From Roseiarcus sp031367195 (GTDB lineage: Bacteria; Pseudomonadota; Alphaproteobacteria; Rhizobiales; Beijerinckiaceae), in NCBI GenBank assembly GCA_031367195.1, contig JANLPL010000013.1, forward strand, positions 1-64,000: a stretch of 64,000 nucleotides of DNA, in the 5' to 3' direction. Positions 32,798-41,055 of the stretch are shown one piece after another. A program made the translations under genes and the position numbers. The notes beneath the pieces are model-generated. The model was not told where the DNA came from, searched no databases, and saw only the letters and a list, made by a program, of their open reading frames with translations. Numbering within the stretch: the first letter of the stretch is position 1; each line of letters begins with the position of its first letter.

Positions 32798-33127
32798 TCA
32801 CACCGGCGCGGCGCCGAGTTTTTCGCGCCAGACGTCGCGCCGTTCCTTCAGCGCCGCGTCGCGCACGTAGGCCGACGGCGCCTCCGGCATTCGCTCCAGC
32901 GCCTCGAAAGCGAAGCCGGCCGCGCCGTGAGCGGTCCAGGCGGCTTGCAACGCGCGGCGCGGATGGGAGCCCGAGCGCAGCGAAAACGCGAGCCGGTTCC
33001 AGATCTTGTCGATATCGAGCGTCTCGCCGACCCAGGTCTCGCCCGTCCGCGCGCAGCGCAGGGCGTAAATGCCGGCGACGGATATGCGCTCCTTGTAGGC
33101 GGCTATGGCGGCGCGGCGATCGGTCAT
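32798..33127 (-). CDS. GIY-YIG nuclease family protein
   Basis: A 109-residue single-domain GIY-YIG protein. AGIYALRCARTGETWVGET carries the GIY and the degenerate second motif (WVG in place of YIG), followed by DIDKIWNRLAFSLRSGSHP with the conserved Arg, and FEALERM carrying the late Glu. These small proteins are widespread in alphaproteobacteria and are related to the UvrC/Endo II nuclease core; activity is not proven. ATG at 33127 faces the DUF2239 gene across a 71-base divergent spacer containing an inverted repeat. Confidence 0.83.
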   Translation of the reverse strand: MTDRRAAIAAYKERISVAGIYALRCARTGETWVGETLDIDKIWNRLAFSLRSGSHPRRALQAAWTAHGAAGFAFEALERMPEAPSAYVRDAALKERRDVWREKLGAAPV

Positions 33128-33137
33128 GTCGTTTTGT

Positions 33138-33173
33138 ATCCGGGTTTTATTGCCAAGGCAATATCATCCGGGT
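33138..33173. promoter_or_regulatory. operator-like inverted and direct repeats in divergent spacer
   Basis: ATTGCC-AA-GGCAAT at 33149-33162 is a 6-bp inverted repeat. It is bracketed by a direct repeat, ATCCGGGT at 33138-33145 and again at 33166-33173. The arrangement sits in the middle of the spacer between the divergent GIY-YIG and DUF2239 genes, where a shared regulator could act. The regulator is unknown. Confidence 0.45.
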
Positions 33174-33198
33174 ATAAAAGAGATCCGAGGAGATCGTC

Positions 33199-33741
33199 AT
33201 GTCCTGGTTTGTCGTATTCGACGGCGCGCTCCGGATCGCTTCGGGCGACCGGCGCGACGCAGCTTTGGCGCTGAAACGCTGCGAAGCGGGGTCGCCGCTC
33301 GCCTTCGATATGGAGAGCGGGGCGCAAGTCGATTTCGACCTGCGCGGCGCAGAGGCGGAGATCGCCGAACGCTACGGCGAGCCCGAGCGAGGCCGGGGAC
33401 GGCCGAAACTGGGCGTCCTCGCGCGCGAGGTGACGCTGCTGCCGCGACATTGGGACTGGCTCGCCCGCCAACGCGGCGGCGCTTCGGCGGCGCTGCGGCG
33501 GCTGGTCGATGCGGCGCGGGCCGCCGATCAGGGCGCGACCGAAGACGCGGCCGCCCGCGAGGCCGCCTATCGATTTCTCTCCGCCATAGCCGGCGACCGG
33601 CCGCGCTTCGAGGGGGCGGCGCGGGCGCTGTTCGCCGGCGATCTGGCCAGCCTGCGAGCGCTCACCGCCGACTGGCCCGCCGACATCGTCGAAGTCGCGT
33701 TCGCGCGGCTTGAGCGGAACAAGAGCGCCCTATCAGCGTAA
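33199..33741 (+). CDS. DUF2239 family protein
   Basis: A 180-residue protein of the DUF2239 family. The N-terminus FVVFDGALRIASGDRRDAAL and the middle segment GRPKLGVLAREVTLLPRHWD with WLARQRGGASAALRRLVDAA are characteristic. The latter is a ribbon-helix-helix-like or basic helical element and might bind nucleic acid; this is inference. ATG at 33199 has a clear GAGGAGA ribosome-binding site. It is divergent from the GIY-YIG gene, with a putative operator between them. Confidence 0.87.
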   Translation: MSWFVVFDGALRIASGDRRDAALALKRCEAGSPLAFDMESGAQVDFDLRGAEAEIAERYGEPERGRGRPKLGVLAREVTLLPRHWDWLARQRGGASAALRRLVDAARAADQGATEDAAAREAAYRFLSAIAGDRPRFEGAARALFAGDLASLRALTADWPADIVEVAFARLERNKSALSA

Positions 33742-33792
33742 ATTATCGTCTGGTAGAAGCAGCGCGCGACCACGCGGCGGGAAGGCGACGTC

Positions 33793-34695
33793 ATGCAATG
33801 GGAAAACACCCCTGAATCCTCCAATATCGAGGACCGTCGCGGCCAGAGCATGAACGCCGGAATGGGCGGCGGCGGGGCGTCGGTCGGCACCGGCGGCATG
33901 GGCATCGGCGTCATCGTCATCGTGCTGATCATCAGCTATTTCACCGGCATCAACCCCGCCGTGCTGCTCAACGGCGCGCAGATCGTCACCGGCAACGGCG
34001 GCCAGCAGCAGCGGATGGCGAGCGCGCCGGCGCCGCAGTCGCGCCCGGCGAACGGAACCGATCGCACCACCAGCTTCCTGCGCCACGTGCTGGGCGAGAC
34101 GGAGGCGGTGTGGGCGGAGATCCTGCCCGCGCAGAAGGGCGTTCGTTATACGCCGACGACGATGGTGCTCTACACCGGCGGCACGCAATCGGGCTGCGGC
34201 GGCGCGCGGGCGGCGATGGGGCCGTTCTATTGCCCTAGCGATAAGAAGGTCTATCTCGACACTTCGTTTTTCGACGAGATGCAGCGCAAATACGGCGGCG
34301 GCGGCGATTTCGCCTATGCCTACGTAATCGCCCACGAAGTCGGCCATCACGTGCAGGACCTGCTTGGTGTTCTCGACCGCGCGGACGAGGCAAAGCAGAA
34401 TGGCTCGCGCACCCAGGCCAATGCGATTTCCGTGCGCGTCGAATTGCAGGCGGATTGCCTCGCCGGCGTGTGGGCCGCCAACGCCAACAAGAAATGGAAC
34501 CTGCTCGATCAGAACGATATCGCGCGCGCGGTCGCCACCGCGCAGGCGATCGGCGACGACACGTTGCAGAAGTCCGCGCGCGGCTACGCCGTGCCCGACA
34601 GTTTTACCCACGGCTCGTCAACGATGCGGCAGCAATGGCTGATGACGGGTTTGCAGAGCGGACAGGTCGATTCGTGCAAAACCGGGGTGGAGTGA
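33793..34695 (+). CDS. ypfJ: neutral zinc metallopeptidase (YpfJ family)
   Basis: A 300-residue YpfJ-family protein. An N-terminal cytoplasmic segment with MQWENTPESSNIEDRRGQ and a Gly-rich stretch leads into one membrane helix (about 37-53). The extracytoplasmic domain has SGCGGARAAMGPFYCPSDKK and the zinc motif HEVGH at 181-185, with the family's ELQADCLAGVWA Glu further on. The family is a putative zinc protease by sequence; its substrates are not known. It is convergent with pth, the two stops being one base apart. Confidence 0.93.
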   Translation: MQWENTPESSNIEDRRGQSMNAGMGGGGASVGTGGMGIGVIVIVLIISYFTGINPAVLLNGAQIVTGNGGQQQRMASAPAPQSRPANGTDRTTSFLRHVLGETEAVWAEILPAQKGVRYTPTTMVLYTGGTQSGCGGARAAMGPFYCPSDKKVYLDTSFFDEMQRKYGGGGDFAYAYVIAHEVGHHVQDLLGVLDRADEAKQNGSRTQANAISVRVELQADCLAGVWAANANKKWNLLDQNDIARAVATAQAIGDDTLQKSARGYAVPDSFTHGSSTMRQQWLMTGLQSGQVDSCKTGVE

Positions 34696-34696
34696 G

Positions 34697-35290
34697 CTAA
34701 TCCGGCTTGGCGGGATAGCCCGCGGCCTCCATCGCCAGATGAACCTTGTTTTGCAGCCCGGCGTCGTCGCCCTTGGCCAGCAACGCCGCGCTGCGGGCGA
34801 CGGCGTCGCAAAGCGCGCTGACCCAGCCCATCTCGGATTTGGCGAAATCGCCGAGCACGAAGGGATGCACCAGCTCCTTCGCCCCGGGATGGCCGATGCC
34901 GAACCGCACGCGCTTGTAATCGTTGCCGATATGGGCGGTGATCGAGCGCAGGCCATTGTGGCCGGCGTTGCCGCCGCCGAGCTTGACGCGAAGTTTTCCC
35001 GGCGCGAGGTCGAGTTCGTCGTGCAGCACGACAACCGCCTTCAGGTCGAGCTTGTAGAAGCGCATCGCCTGCCCGACGCTCTGGCCGGAGTCGTTCATGT
35101 AGGTCTGCGGCGCCAGCAGCGCGACGCGGGTGTCGCCGATAGCGGCGTCGGCGATCAGGCCCTGAAAGCGCGAGCGGAACGGGGGAAAGCGATGCTCGCG
35201 GGCAATCGCCTCCACGGCCATGAAGCCGATGTTGTGGCGGTTTCTGGCGTAGGCGGCGCCGGGATTGCCGAGGCCGGCGATCAGCAGCAT
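34697..35290 (-). CDS. pth: peptidyl-tRNA hydrolase
   Basis: A 197-residue Pth that releases tRNA from peptidyl-tRNA dropped by the ribosome. The family start LLIAGLGNPGAAYARNRHNI holds the catalytic Asn and His (N9, H19), with PQTYMNDSGQSVGQAMRFYK, VVLHDELDLAPGK (catalytic Asp) and GGGNAGHNGLRSI following. Downstream of rplY on the same strand, the common rplY-pth order; a hairpin with a T-tract lies between the two, so pth may have its own promoter or depend on read-through. Confidence 0.97.
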   Translation of the reverse strand: MLLIAGLGNPGAAYARNRHNIGFMAVEAIAREHRFPPFRSRFQGLIADAAIGDTRVALLAPQTYMNDSGQSVGQAMRFYKLDLKAVVVLHDELDLAPGKLRVKLGGGNAGHNGLRSITAHIGNDYKRVRFGIGHPGAKELVHPFVLGDFAKSEMGWVSALCDAVARSAALLAKGDDAGLQNKVHLAMEAAGYPAKPD

Positions 35291-35308
35291 GTCGTCCTTT
35301 GGGCGCTG

Positions 35309-35344
35309 AAAAAAACCCGCCCGCGCAGACCGCGCGAGCGGGCG
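35309..35344 (-). terminator. Rho-independent terminator after rplY
   Basis: On the minus strand, CCCGCTCGCGC and GCGCGGGCGGG form an 11-bp stem with one G-T pair and a short loop, followed directly by seven T residues. It lies between the end of rplY and the start of pth. Confidence 0.85.
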
Positions 35345-35364
35345 TCTCTTCGCCGGAGCGGCGT

Positions 35365-36072
35365 TTACTTCTTGCCGGCGGGCTTGGCGGGAGCCGCGCC
35401 CTTGGCGGGAGCCGAGCCCTTCGCCGGAGCCGCGCCCTTCGCCGGAGCGCCGCTCTTGGCCGGGGCGGCGGCCGCTTCGGCTTCCGCCTTCACCTCATCG
35501 GGCAGCACCGTCGGCGGCACGACGGTGACGATGGTCGAATTGCCCTTCGTGTGGGTCGGGCGGCAGCCCTGCGGCAGCTTGAGATCGCCGATATGCACCG
35601 CGCCGTGAAAGTCCAGACCGGAGATATCCACCTCGACCGCCTCGGGAATATTGTCGGCCGGGCTGTAAAGCTCGACCGTGTGCAGCACGAGGTTGACCGT
35701 GCCGCCCTTCTTCACGCCCGGAGACGCTTCGCGGTTGACGACGTGGATCGGGATCGCGGTGCGCACGCGCGAACCCGCGCGCAGGCGCAGGAAATCGACA
35801 TGCACGGGACGGTCGGTGACGACGTCGAGCTGATAGTCGCGCGGCAGCACCCGCTCCTTGCGGCCTTCAATTTCGAGATCGAAGATCGTGGTCAGGAAGT
35901 GGCCGGCGTAGATGTGCTTGTCGAGCTCTTTGAAATCGACCGAAATCGGTTCCGGTTTTTCGCCGCCGCCATAAATGACGCCGGGTACGCGGGCCTCGCG
36001 ACGAACGGAGCGGGCGGCCCCCTTGCCTGTCCCGCTACGCGTCACGGCCGCGAGTTGCTTGATCGCTGCCAT
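35365..36072 (-). CDS. rplY: 50S ribosomal protein L25 / general stress protein Ctc
   Basis: A 235-residue long-form L25 (Ctc type) that binds 5S rRNA. The N-terminal L25 domain contains ARSVRREARVPGVIYGG; the C-terminal TL5-like domain has LDFHGAVHIGDLKLPQGC and ends with TIVTVVPPT. The last 45 residues are an Ala/Pro/Lys tail built on a repeated APAKGA unit, longer and more regular than usual. ATG at 36072 opens directly on the domain. It is followed by a terminator and then pth. Confidence 0.96.
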   Translation of the reverse strand: MAAIKQLAAVTRSGTGKGAARSVRREARVPGVIYGGGEKPEPISVDFKELDKHIYAGHFLTTIFDLEIEGRKERVLPRDYQLDVVTDRPVHVDFLRLRAGSRVRTAIPIHVVNREASPGVKKGGTVNLVLHTVELYSPADNIPEAVEVDISGLDFHGAVHIGDLKLPQGCRPTHTKGNSTIVTVVPPTVLPDEVKAEAEAAAAPAKSGAPAKGAAPAKGSAPAKGAAPAKPAGKK

Positions 36073-36176
36073 GTCGTGTTTTCCTCAAATAATCCCGCCT
36101 CGCCTCCAGGGGTGTCGGAAACGGCGGGAAGCGCGGGCTTATAGGGGAAGGTTTTTCTGTCGGCAAGGCCGCGCGC

Positions 36177-37385
36177 TTAAGCGACGCCCGGCGTTGACAC
36201 CGCGAGCAGGTACTTGCAGGCGGCGACCATCGCGGGAATGTCGTATTCCGCCGCCCCATCCTGTGGCGGCGCCGTGGTGACGCGTCGGAATGGGGCGCCC
36301 ATGCCCTTCTCGATGAACAGCGAGAGCGAGTTCCAGTCGGGATAACCGGGAACGGTGATCTCCAGCACGCGCGGAGTCGGAGAGAGAACCACGTTCGTCA
36401 GGCCCGCCCCGTGGAGCCCGACGATCAGTTCTGAATTCACGAAGGCGTCGAGATAGGCGGAAGGGTCCAGCCTGCTGACGATCAGCGGCTCTATCCCTAA
36501 CTCACCGAGCGCGAATTGCAGCGCCCCGGCGTTGCCGAAGGCCGGCTCGCGGTCGCCGCCGCGGCTCGAATCCTCGCGCGAGATGAAGAAGCGGCGTTTT
36601 TGCGGCCCGCGATGGTCCTGCAACGCGGGCGAGAGCGTCCGCATCAGGCGCGCGACGGCGCCGCGCGCGATCGCATTGCGCGAGGGCGCGAAATGCGTGG
36701 TCGGGACAAACAGACGCTTGACGCGAAAAAACCGGCCTCGGGTGAACAGCGGCGGTTTGCTCGTCGGCCCGGCGGCGCGGGCGAAAATTTCCGGCATGAT
36801 GGGATAGTGGAACGCCGGCCCGACCAGGATCGGCTGGAGGCTTTGGCCGATATGCGCGCCGGCGTCGGCGAAAGTCGGCGTCTGGATCAGGGTGTCGTGC
36901 ACGAAATGCGCGAAATTGCACCAGGACAGGCGCGAATTGAACAGGAACGCGGGCTCGGCGATTTCCTCCATCTCGCCCGGCGTCGAAAGCAGGCAGGTAT
37001 CGCGCCAGATGTCGAGCTTGTGGATGAAATTGCGCTCGAAAATGCGGCGGATCAATTCGGGCGCGCCCCCGGACCCGCCGCGCATCCAGCCACTGGGCAG
37101 GATTTGCGAATTGAAGAGGAGATGATCGCCCGTCACGACAAAACCCAGCGGCGTGACGATGGCGTCCGGGAATTCGACAAAGCCGCTCTTTAGGCTGTCG
37201 CGCAGCCCGAGATCGGCGGGATTGAGAACGACGTTCTGTGCGAAGCCGACATCGTCGACGCCCACGATCTGCAAATTGCGGGCGGTTCGATCGGGGGGAA
37301 CCGGGCTCTCAGCGCATAGCTCTTCGAGGCGCTGGCGGCTGACGTCGGACAGGGGGCCGATCAGATCGACGATGGGGTGGGTCAC
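36177..37385 (-). CDS. glycosyltransferase family 61 protein
   Basis: A 402-residue GT61 (DUF563) protein. NFAHFVHDTLIQTP with its His-Asp pair and LIVGLHGAGLTNVVLSPTPR are the two diagnostic blocks; KRRFFISRED between them is also typical. GT61 includes xylosyl- and GlcNAc-transferases, with bacterial members often in polysaccharide or lipopolysaccharide loci, but no such genes are next to this one. There is no signal peptide or helix. The aldolase gene lies 10 bases upstream on the same strand, although a functional link is not obvious. Confidence 0.85.
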   Translation of the reverse strand: MTHPIVDLIGPLSDVSRQRLEELCAESPVPPDRTARNLQIVGVDDVGFAQNVVLNPADLGLRDSLKSGFVEFPDAIVTPLGFVVTGDHLLFNSQILPSGWMRGGSGGAPELIRRIFERNFIHKLDIWRDTCLLSTPGEMEEIAEPAFLFNSRLSWCNFAHFVHDTLIQTPTFADAGAHIGQSLQPILVGPAFHYPIMPEIFARAAGPTSKPPLFTRGRFFRVKRLFVPTTHFAPSRNAIARGAVARLMRTLSPALQDHRGPQKRRFFISREDSSRGGDREPAFGNAGALQFALGELGIEPLIVSRLDPSAYLDAFVNSELIVGLHGAGLTNVVLSPTPRVLEITVPGYPDWNSLSLFIEKGMGAPFRRVTTAPPQDGAAEYDIPAMVAACKYLLAVSTPGVA

Positions 37386-37395
37386 TCATGCCTCC

Positions 37396-38028
37396 CTAGT
37401 CGCGCAGCCGTCCCCAAGCCGCACGAAACGCTGCCGCCTTGGCCCGCACCGCAGCGGAATCATCGCCCGGCTTGTAGAGCGCCGAGCCGAGGCCAAAACC
37501 CGCCGCCCCGGCTTTCACGTAAGGCTCCATAGTGTCAGGCGTTATGCCGCCCACCGGCAGGATCGGCGCGCCGCTCGGCAGCACGGCGGCCCAGGCCTTG
37601 ACCACGGCGGGGCCGATCATCTCGGCCGGGAACGCCTTCACCCCATCCGCCCCGGCGGCGAGCGCCGCAAAGGCTTCGCTTGGTGTGGCGGCGCCCGGCA
37701 GGCAGACGAGGCCGAGCGCCTTGGCGCGGGCGATCACCAGAGCATTCGTGTTCGGCGTCACGATCAGGTCTCCGCCGGCCTTGGCGACCGCCTCGACCTG
37801 CGCCACGCTCAGCACCGTGCCGGCCCCGACGAACACGCGCGCCGGAGCCAGGCGTCGTATGGCGGCGATGCTGGTCAGCGGATCGGGCGAATTGAGCGGG
37901 ATTTCGATAAAGTCGAAATCTTGTTCCCACAGCGCCTCGGCGACGTCGGCCGCCTCGTCCGGTTTGATCCCACGCAGAATCGCCACCAGCGGCAATTTCG
38001 CCATCGCGGCGTGCAGGCGTGCGTTCAT
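37396..38028 (-). CDS. dgoA: 2-dehydro-3-deoxy-6-phosphogalactonate (KDPGal/KDPG) aldolase
   Basis: A 210-residue class I aldolase of the KDPG/KHG/KDPGal family, splitting 2-keto-3-deoxy-6-phospho sugar acids to pyruvate and glyceraldehyde 3-phosphate. LPLVAILRGIKPDEA is the KDPGal (DgoA) form of the N-terminus, FIEIPLNSPDP follows, and the Schiff-base lysine is in DGVKAFPAEMIGP. LPVGGITPDTMEPYVKAGA is the phosphate-binding region. KDPG aldolase (Eda) is the alternative. ATG at 38028; the longer frame to 38244 would run into topA's start on the other strand. No DgoK or DgoD neighbours are seen. Confidence 0.88.
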   Translation of the reverse strand: MNARLHAAMAKLPLVAILRGIKPDEAADVAEALWEQDFDFIEIPLNSPDPLTSIAAIRRLAPARVFVGAGTVLSVAQVEAVAKAGGDLIVTPNTNALVIARAKALGLVCLPGAATPSEAFAALAAGADGVKAFPAEMIGPAVVKAWAAVLPSGAPILPVGGITPDTMEPYVKAGAAGFGLGSALYKPGDDSAAVRAKAAAFRAAWGRLRD

Positions 38029-38182
38029 GTCGGGCTCCGGGCGCGTTCCGCCGCCCTTTTGAGCGCGTCTCCCGATGGAATCAACCGCCGCGAATTTCCA
38101 CACTACTGTTCCGTTCAAAAGGCCAGCTTGTGATTCTGGCCAGTATGGCCCATATGCGCCGGTCGCAAGGGGATGGGCTGGC

Positions 38183-40987
38183 ATGAAAGTTGTCATTGTC
38201 GAATCGCCGGCCAAGGCGAAGACGATCAATAAATATCTGGGCAAGGATTACGACGTTTACGCCTCATTCGGGCATGTGCGCGATCTCGAGGCCAAGGACG
38301 GCTCGGTCGATCCCGACAACGATTTCGCCATGCGATGGGAAGTCGACCCCAAGTCAGCCAAACGACTTGCCGACATCGGCCTCGCCGTGAAAAACGCCGA
38401 CCGCGTCATTCTCGCCACCGACCCGGATCGCGAGGGCGAGGCGATCTCGTGGCATATTCACGAGATTCTCAAGAAGAAAAAGCTGCTTGGCGACACGCCG
38501 GTCGAGCGCGTCGTGTTCAACGCCGTCACCAAGGAAGCCGTGCAGGCGGCGATGCGCTCTCCGCGCGAAATCGATCAGGCGTTGGTCGACGCCTATCTCG
38601 CCCGCCGCGCGCTCGATTATCTCGTCGGCTTCAACCTGTCGCCGGTGCTGTGGCGCAAATTGCCGGGCTCGCGCTCGGCGGGCCGGGTGCAATCGGTGGC
38701 GTTGCGGATCGTGTGCGACCGCGAGCTGGAGATCGAGAAATTCGTCGCGCGTGAATATTGGTCGCTGATCGCGCATCTGCAGACCCCGGCTCATGCCGCT
38801 TTCACGGCCCGGCTGGTCGGCGCGGACGGCCGCAAGATCGGCCGGCTCGACGTCGGCTCGGGCGCGGAGGCGCGCGCCTTCGAGGCCGCTTTGGCGCAGG
38901 CGCGCTTTTCCGTCGTCTCTGTCGAGGCCAAGCCGGTCAAACGTCATCCGCAGCCCCCGTTCACGACGTCCACGTTGCAGCAGGAGGCCTCGCGCAAATA
39001 CGGGCTCGCCCCGGCGCGCACGATGCAGATCGCGCAGCGGCTATATGAGGGCATCGACATCGGCGAGGGGCCGGTCGGCCTCATTACTTATATGCGAACC
39101 GACGGCGTCGATCTCGCGCCCGAGGCGGTGACCGCGACGCGCCAGATGATCGGCAAGGAGTTCGGCGACAAATACGTGCCTGCGGCCCCGCGAAAATATC
39201 AGGCCAAGGCGAAGAACGCGCAGGAAGCGCACGAGGCGATCCGCCCGACCGACGTGACGCGCCGGCCCAAGGACGTCGCCCGCCATCTCGAACCCGAACA
39301 GGCGAAACTCTACGAGCTGATCTGGAACCGCACCGTCGCCTGCCAGATGGAGAGCGCGGAGCTCGAGCGCACCACGGTCGAGATTCTGGCCGACGCGGGC
39401 GGGCGCAAACTGGAATTCCGCGCCACCGGCCAGGTCGTGCGATTCCCCGGCTTCCTCGCGCTCTACCAGGAGGGGCGCGACGACGAGGAGGACGAGGATT
39501 CCGCGCGCCTTCCGGCGATGAAAACGGGCGATCCGCTGAAAAAGGACCGGATCGAGACGACGCAGCATTTCACCGAGCCGCCGCCGCGCTTCTCCGAATC
39601 CTCGCTGATCAAGCGGATGGAGGAGTTAGGCATCGGCCGGCCCTCGACCTACGCCTCGACGCTGGCGGTGCTGCGCGACCGCGAATATGTGCGGATCGAG
39701 AAGAAGCGGCTGGTGCCGGAGGACAAGGGGCGGCTGGTGACCGCCTTTCTCGAAGCGTTCTTCGGCAAATACGTTGAGTACGACTTCACCGCCGATCTCG
39801 AAGAGCGGCTGGACAAGGTCTCCAACAGCGAGATCGAGTGGAAAGACGTGCTGCGCGACTTCTGGCGCGATTTCTCCGCTTCGCTCATCGAGATCAAGGA
39901 TCTGCGCACGACCCAGGTGCTCGACAGCCTCAACGAGCTGCTGGGGCCGCATATCTTTCCCGCCCGCGCCGAAGGCGGCGATCCGCGCTCCTGTCCCACC
40001 TGCGGCGGCGGGCGATTGTCGCTGAAGCTCGGCAAGTTCGGCGCCTTCATCGGTTGCTCGAACTATCCCGAGTGCAATTACACCCGCGTGCTGTCGCCGA
40101 ACGGCGACACGGAATCGCCGGGAGTGCGCGAACTTGGGACCGATCCCGAGACCGGCGACATGGTGACGCTGCGCAATGGCCGGTTCGGCGAATATGTGCA
40201 ACGGGGCGAGGGCGAGAAGCCGAAACGCGCCTCGTTGCCGAAGGGCCTGAGCCCCGACGACGTGACGCTGGAGAAGGCGCTGAAACTGCTGGCGCTGCCG
40301 CGCGAGGTGGCGCGCCATCCCACCTCCGGCGAACCGATCGTCGCCAATATGGGCCGGTTCGGGCCTTACGTGCAGCACGGCAAGGTCTATGCGAGCCTGT
40401 CGAAGGACGACGACGTGCTGGAGATCGGCGGCAATCGCGCCATCGACCTGATCGTCGCCAAGGAGAGCGGCGCGAGTTCGCGCTTCGGCGGCGGCGCGGG
40501 TCGCGTGATCGGCGACCACCCCGAGGGCGGCGCCGTTTCGGTCAAATCGGGGCGCTTCGGCGCTTACGTCAATCACGGCAAGATCAACGCCACGCTGGCG
40601 AAGGGGACCAATCCCGACGATCTGACGCTGGAGCAGGCGCTGGAGGCGCTGAAGGCGAAGGCGGCGGGCGTGGTGCCGGGCGGGCGGCTCATCGGAGACC
40701 ACCCGGAAGGCGGCGCCATCAACGTTCTCGCCGGCAAGTTCGGTCCCTATGTCAAATGGGGCAAGGTCAACGCCACCATCCCGAAGTCGATGTCGCCGGA
40801 TACGCTCACCCTGGTCGACGCGGTCGAACTGATCGCCGAGCGCGAGGGCAAGCCCGCCAAGCCCGCGCGGAGTGCGCCCGCTGCGAAGAAGGCGGCGGCG
40901 CCGAAGAAGGCGGCGGCCAAACCCAAGCCTGCGAGCAAAAAAGCGCCAAAAAAGACGGCGGCGAAGTCGCGGGCGAAAGGCGCTTAA
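38183..40987 (+). CDS. topA: DNA topoisomerase I
   Basis: A 934-residue type IA topoisomerase that relaxes negative supercoils. MKVVIVESPAKAKTINKYLG opens the Toprim domain, ATDPDREGEAISWH gives the metal site, and the catalytic tyrosine is in GLITYMRTDGVDL. A C4 zinc-ribbon begins CPTCGGGRL and closes with FIGCSNYPEC. Several GRFGPYV-type topoisomerase C-terminal repeats follow (about 660-890). The last 45 residues are a Lys/Ala/Pro tail like histone H1. I start at ATG 38183, where the conserved sequence begins, rather than at the in-frame ATG 38075. Divergent from the aldolase gene. Confidence 0.97.
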   Translation: MKVVIVESPAKAKTINKYLGKDYDVYASFGHVRDLEAKDGSVDPDNDFAMRWEVDPKSAKRLADIGLAVKNADRVILATDPDREGEAISWHIHEILKKKKLLGDTPVERVVFNAVTKEAVQAAMRSPREIDQALVDAYLARRALDYLVGFNLSPVLWRKLPGSRSAGRVQSVALRIVCDRELEIEKFVAREYWSLIAHLQTPAHAAFTARLVGADGRKIGRLDVGSGAEARAFEAALAQARFSVVSVEAKPVKRHPQPPFTTSTLQQEASRKYGLAPARTMQIAQRLYEGIDIGEGPVGLITYMRTDGVDLAPEAVTATRQMIGKEFGDKYVPAAPRKYQAKAKNAQEAHEAIRPTDVTRRPKDVARHLEPEQAKLYELIWNRTVACQMESAELERTTVEILADAGGRKLEFRATGQVVRFPGFLALYQEGRDDEEDEDSARLPAMKTGDPLKKDRIETTQHFTEPPPRFSESSLIKRMEELGIGRPSTYASTLAVLRDREYVRIEKKRLVPEDKGRLVTAFLEAFFGKYVEYDFTADLEERLDKVSNSEIEWKDVLRDFWRDFSASLIEIKDLRTTQVLDSLNELLGPHIFPARAEGGDPRSCPTCGGGRLSLKLGKFGAFIGCSNYPECNYTRVLSPNGDTESPGVRELGTDPETGDMVTLRNGRFGEYVQRGEGEKPKRASLPKGLSPDDVTLEKALKLLALPREVARHPTSGEPIVANMGRFGPYVQHGKVYASLSKDDDVLEIGGNRAIDLIVAKESGASSRFGGGAGRVIGDHPEGGAVSVKSGRFGAYVNHGKINATLAKGTNPDDLTLEQALEALKAKAAGVVPGGRLIGDHPEGGAINVLAGKFGPYVKWGKVNATIPKSMSPDTLTLVDAVELIAEREGKPAKPARSAPAAKKAAAPKKAAAKPKPASKKAPKKTAAKSRAKGA

Positions 40988-41055
40988 GCCGCGGTTGCGC
41001 CAGCGCGGAAAACGCGCTTTGCTCACCCCCCGGACTCGCGTCGAGGGAAATCGCC

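Noticed and set aside
39838..41055. Upstream extension of the substrate-binding protein frame through topA
   Set aside because: It is Arg-rich nonsense in another frame of topA; the signal peptide starts exactly at ATG 41056.
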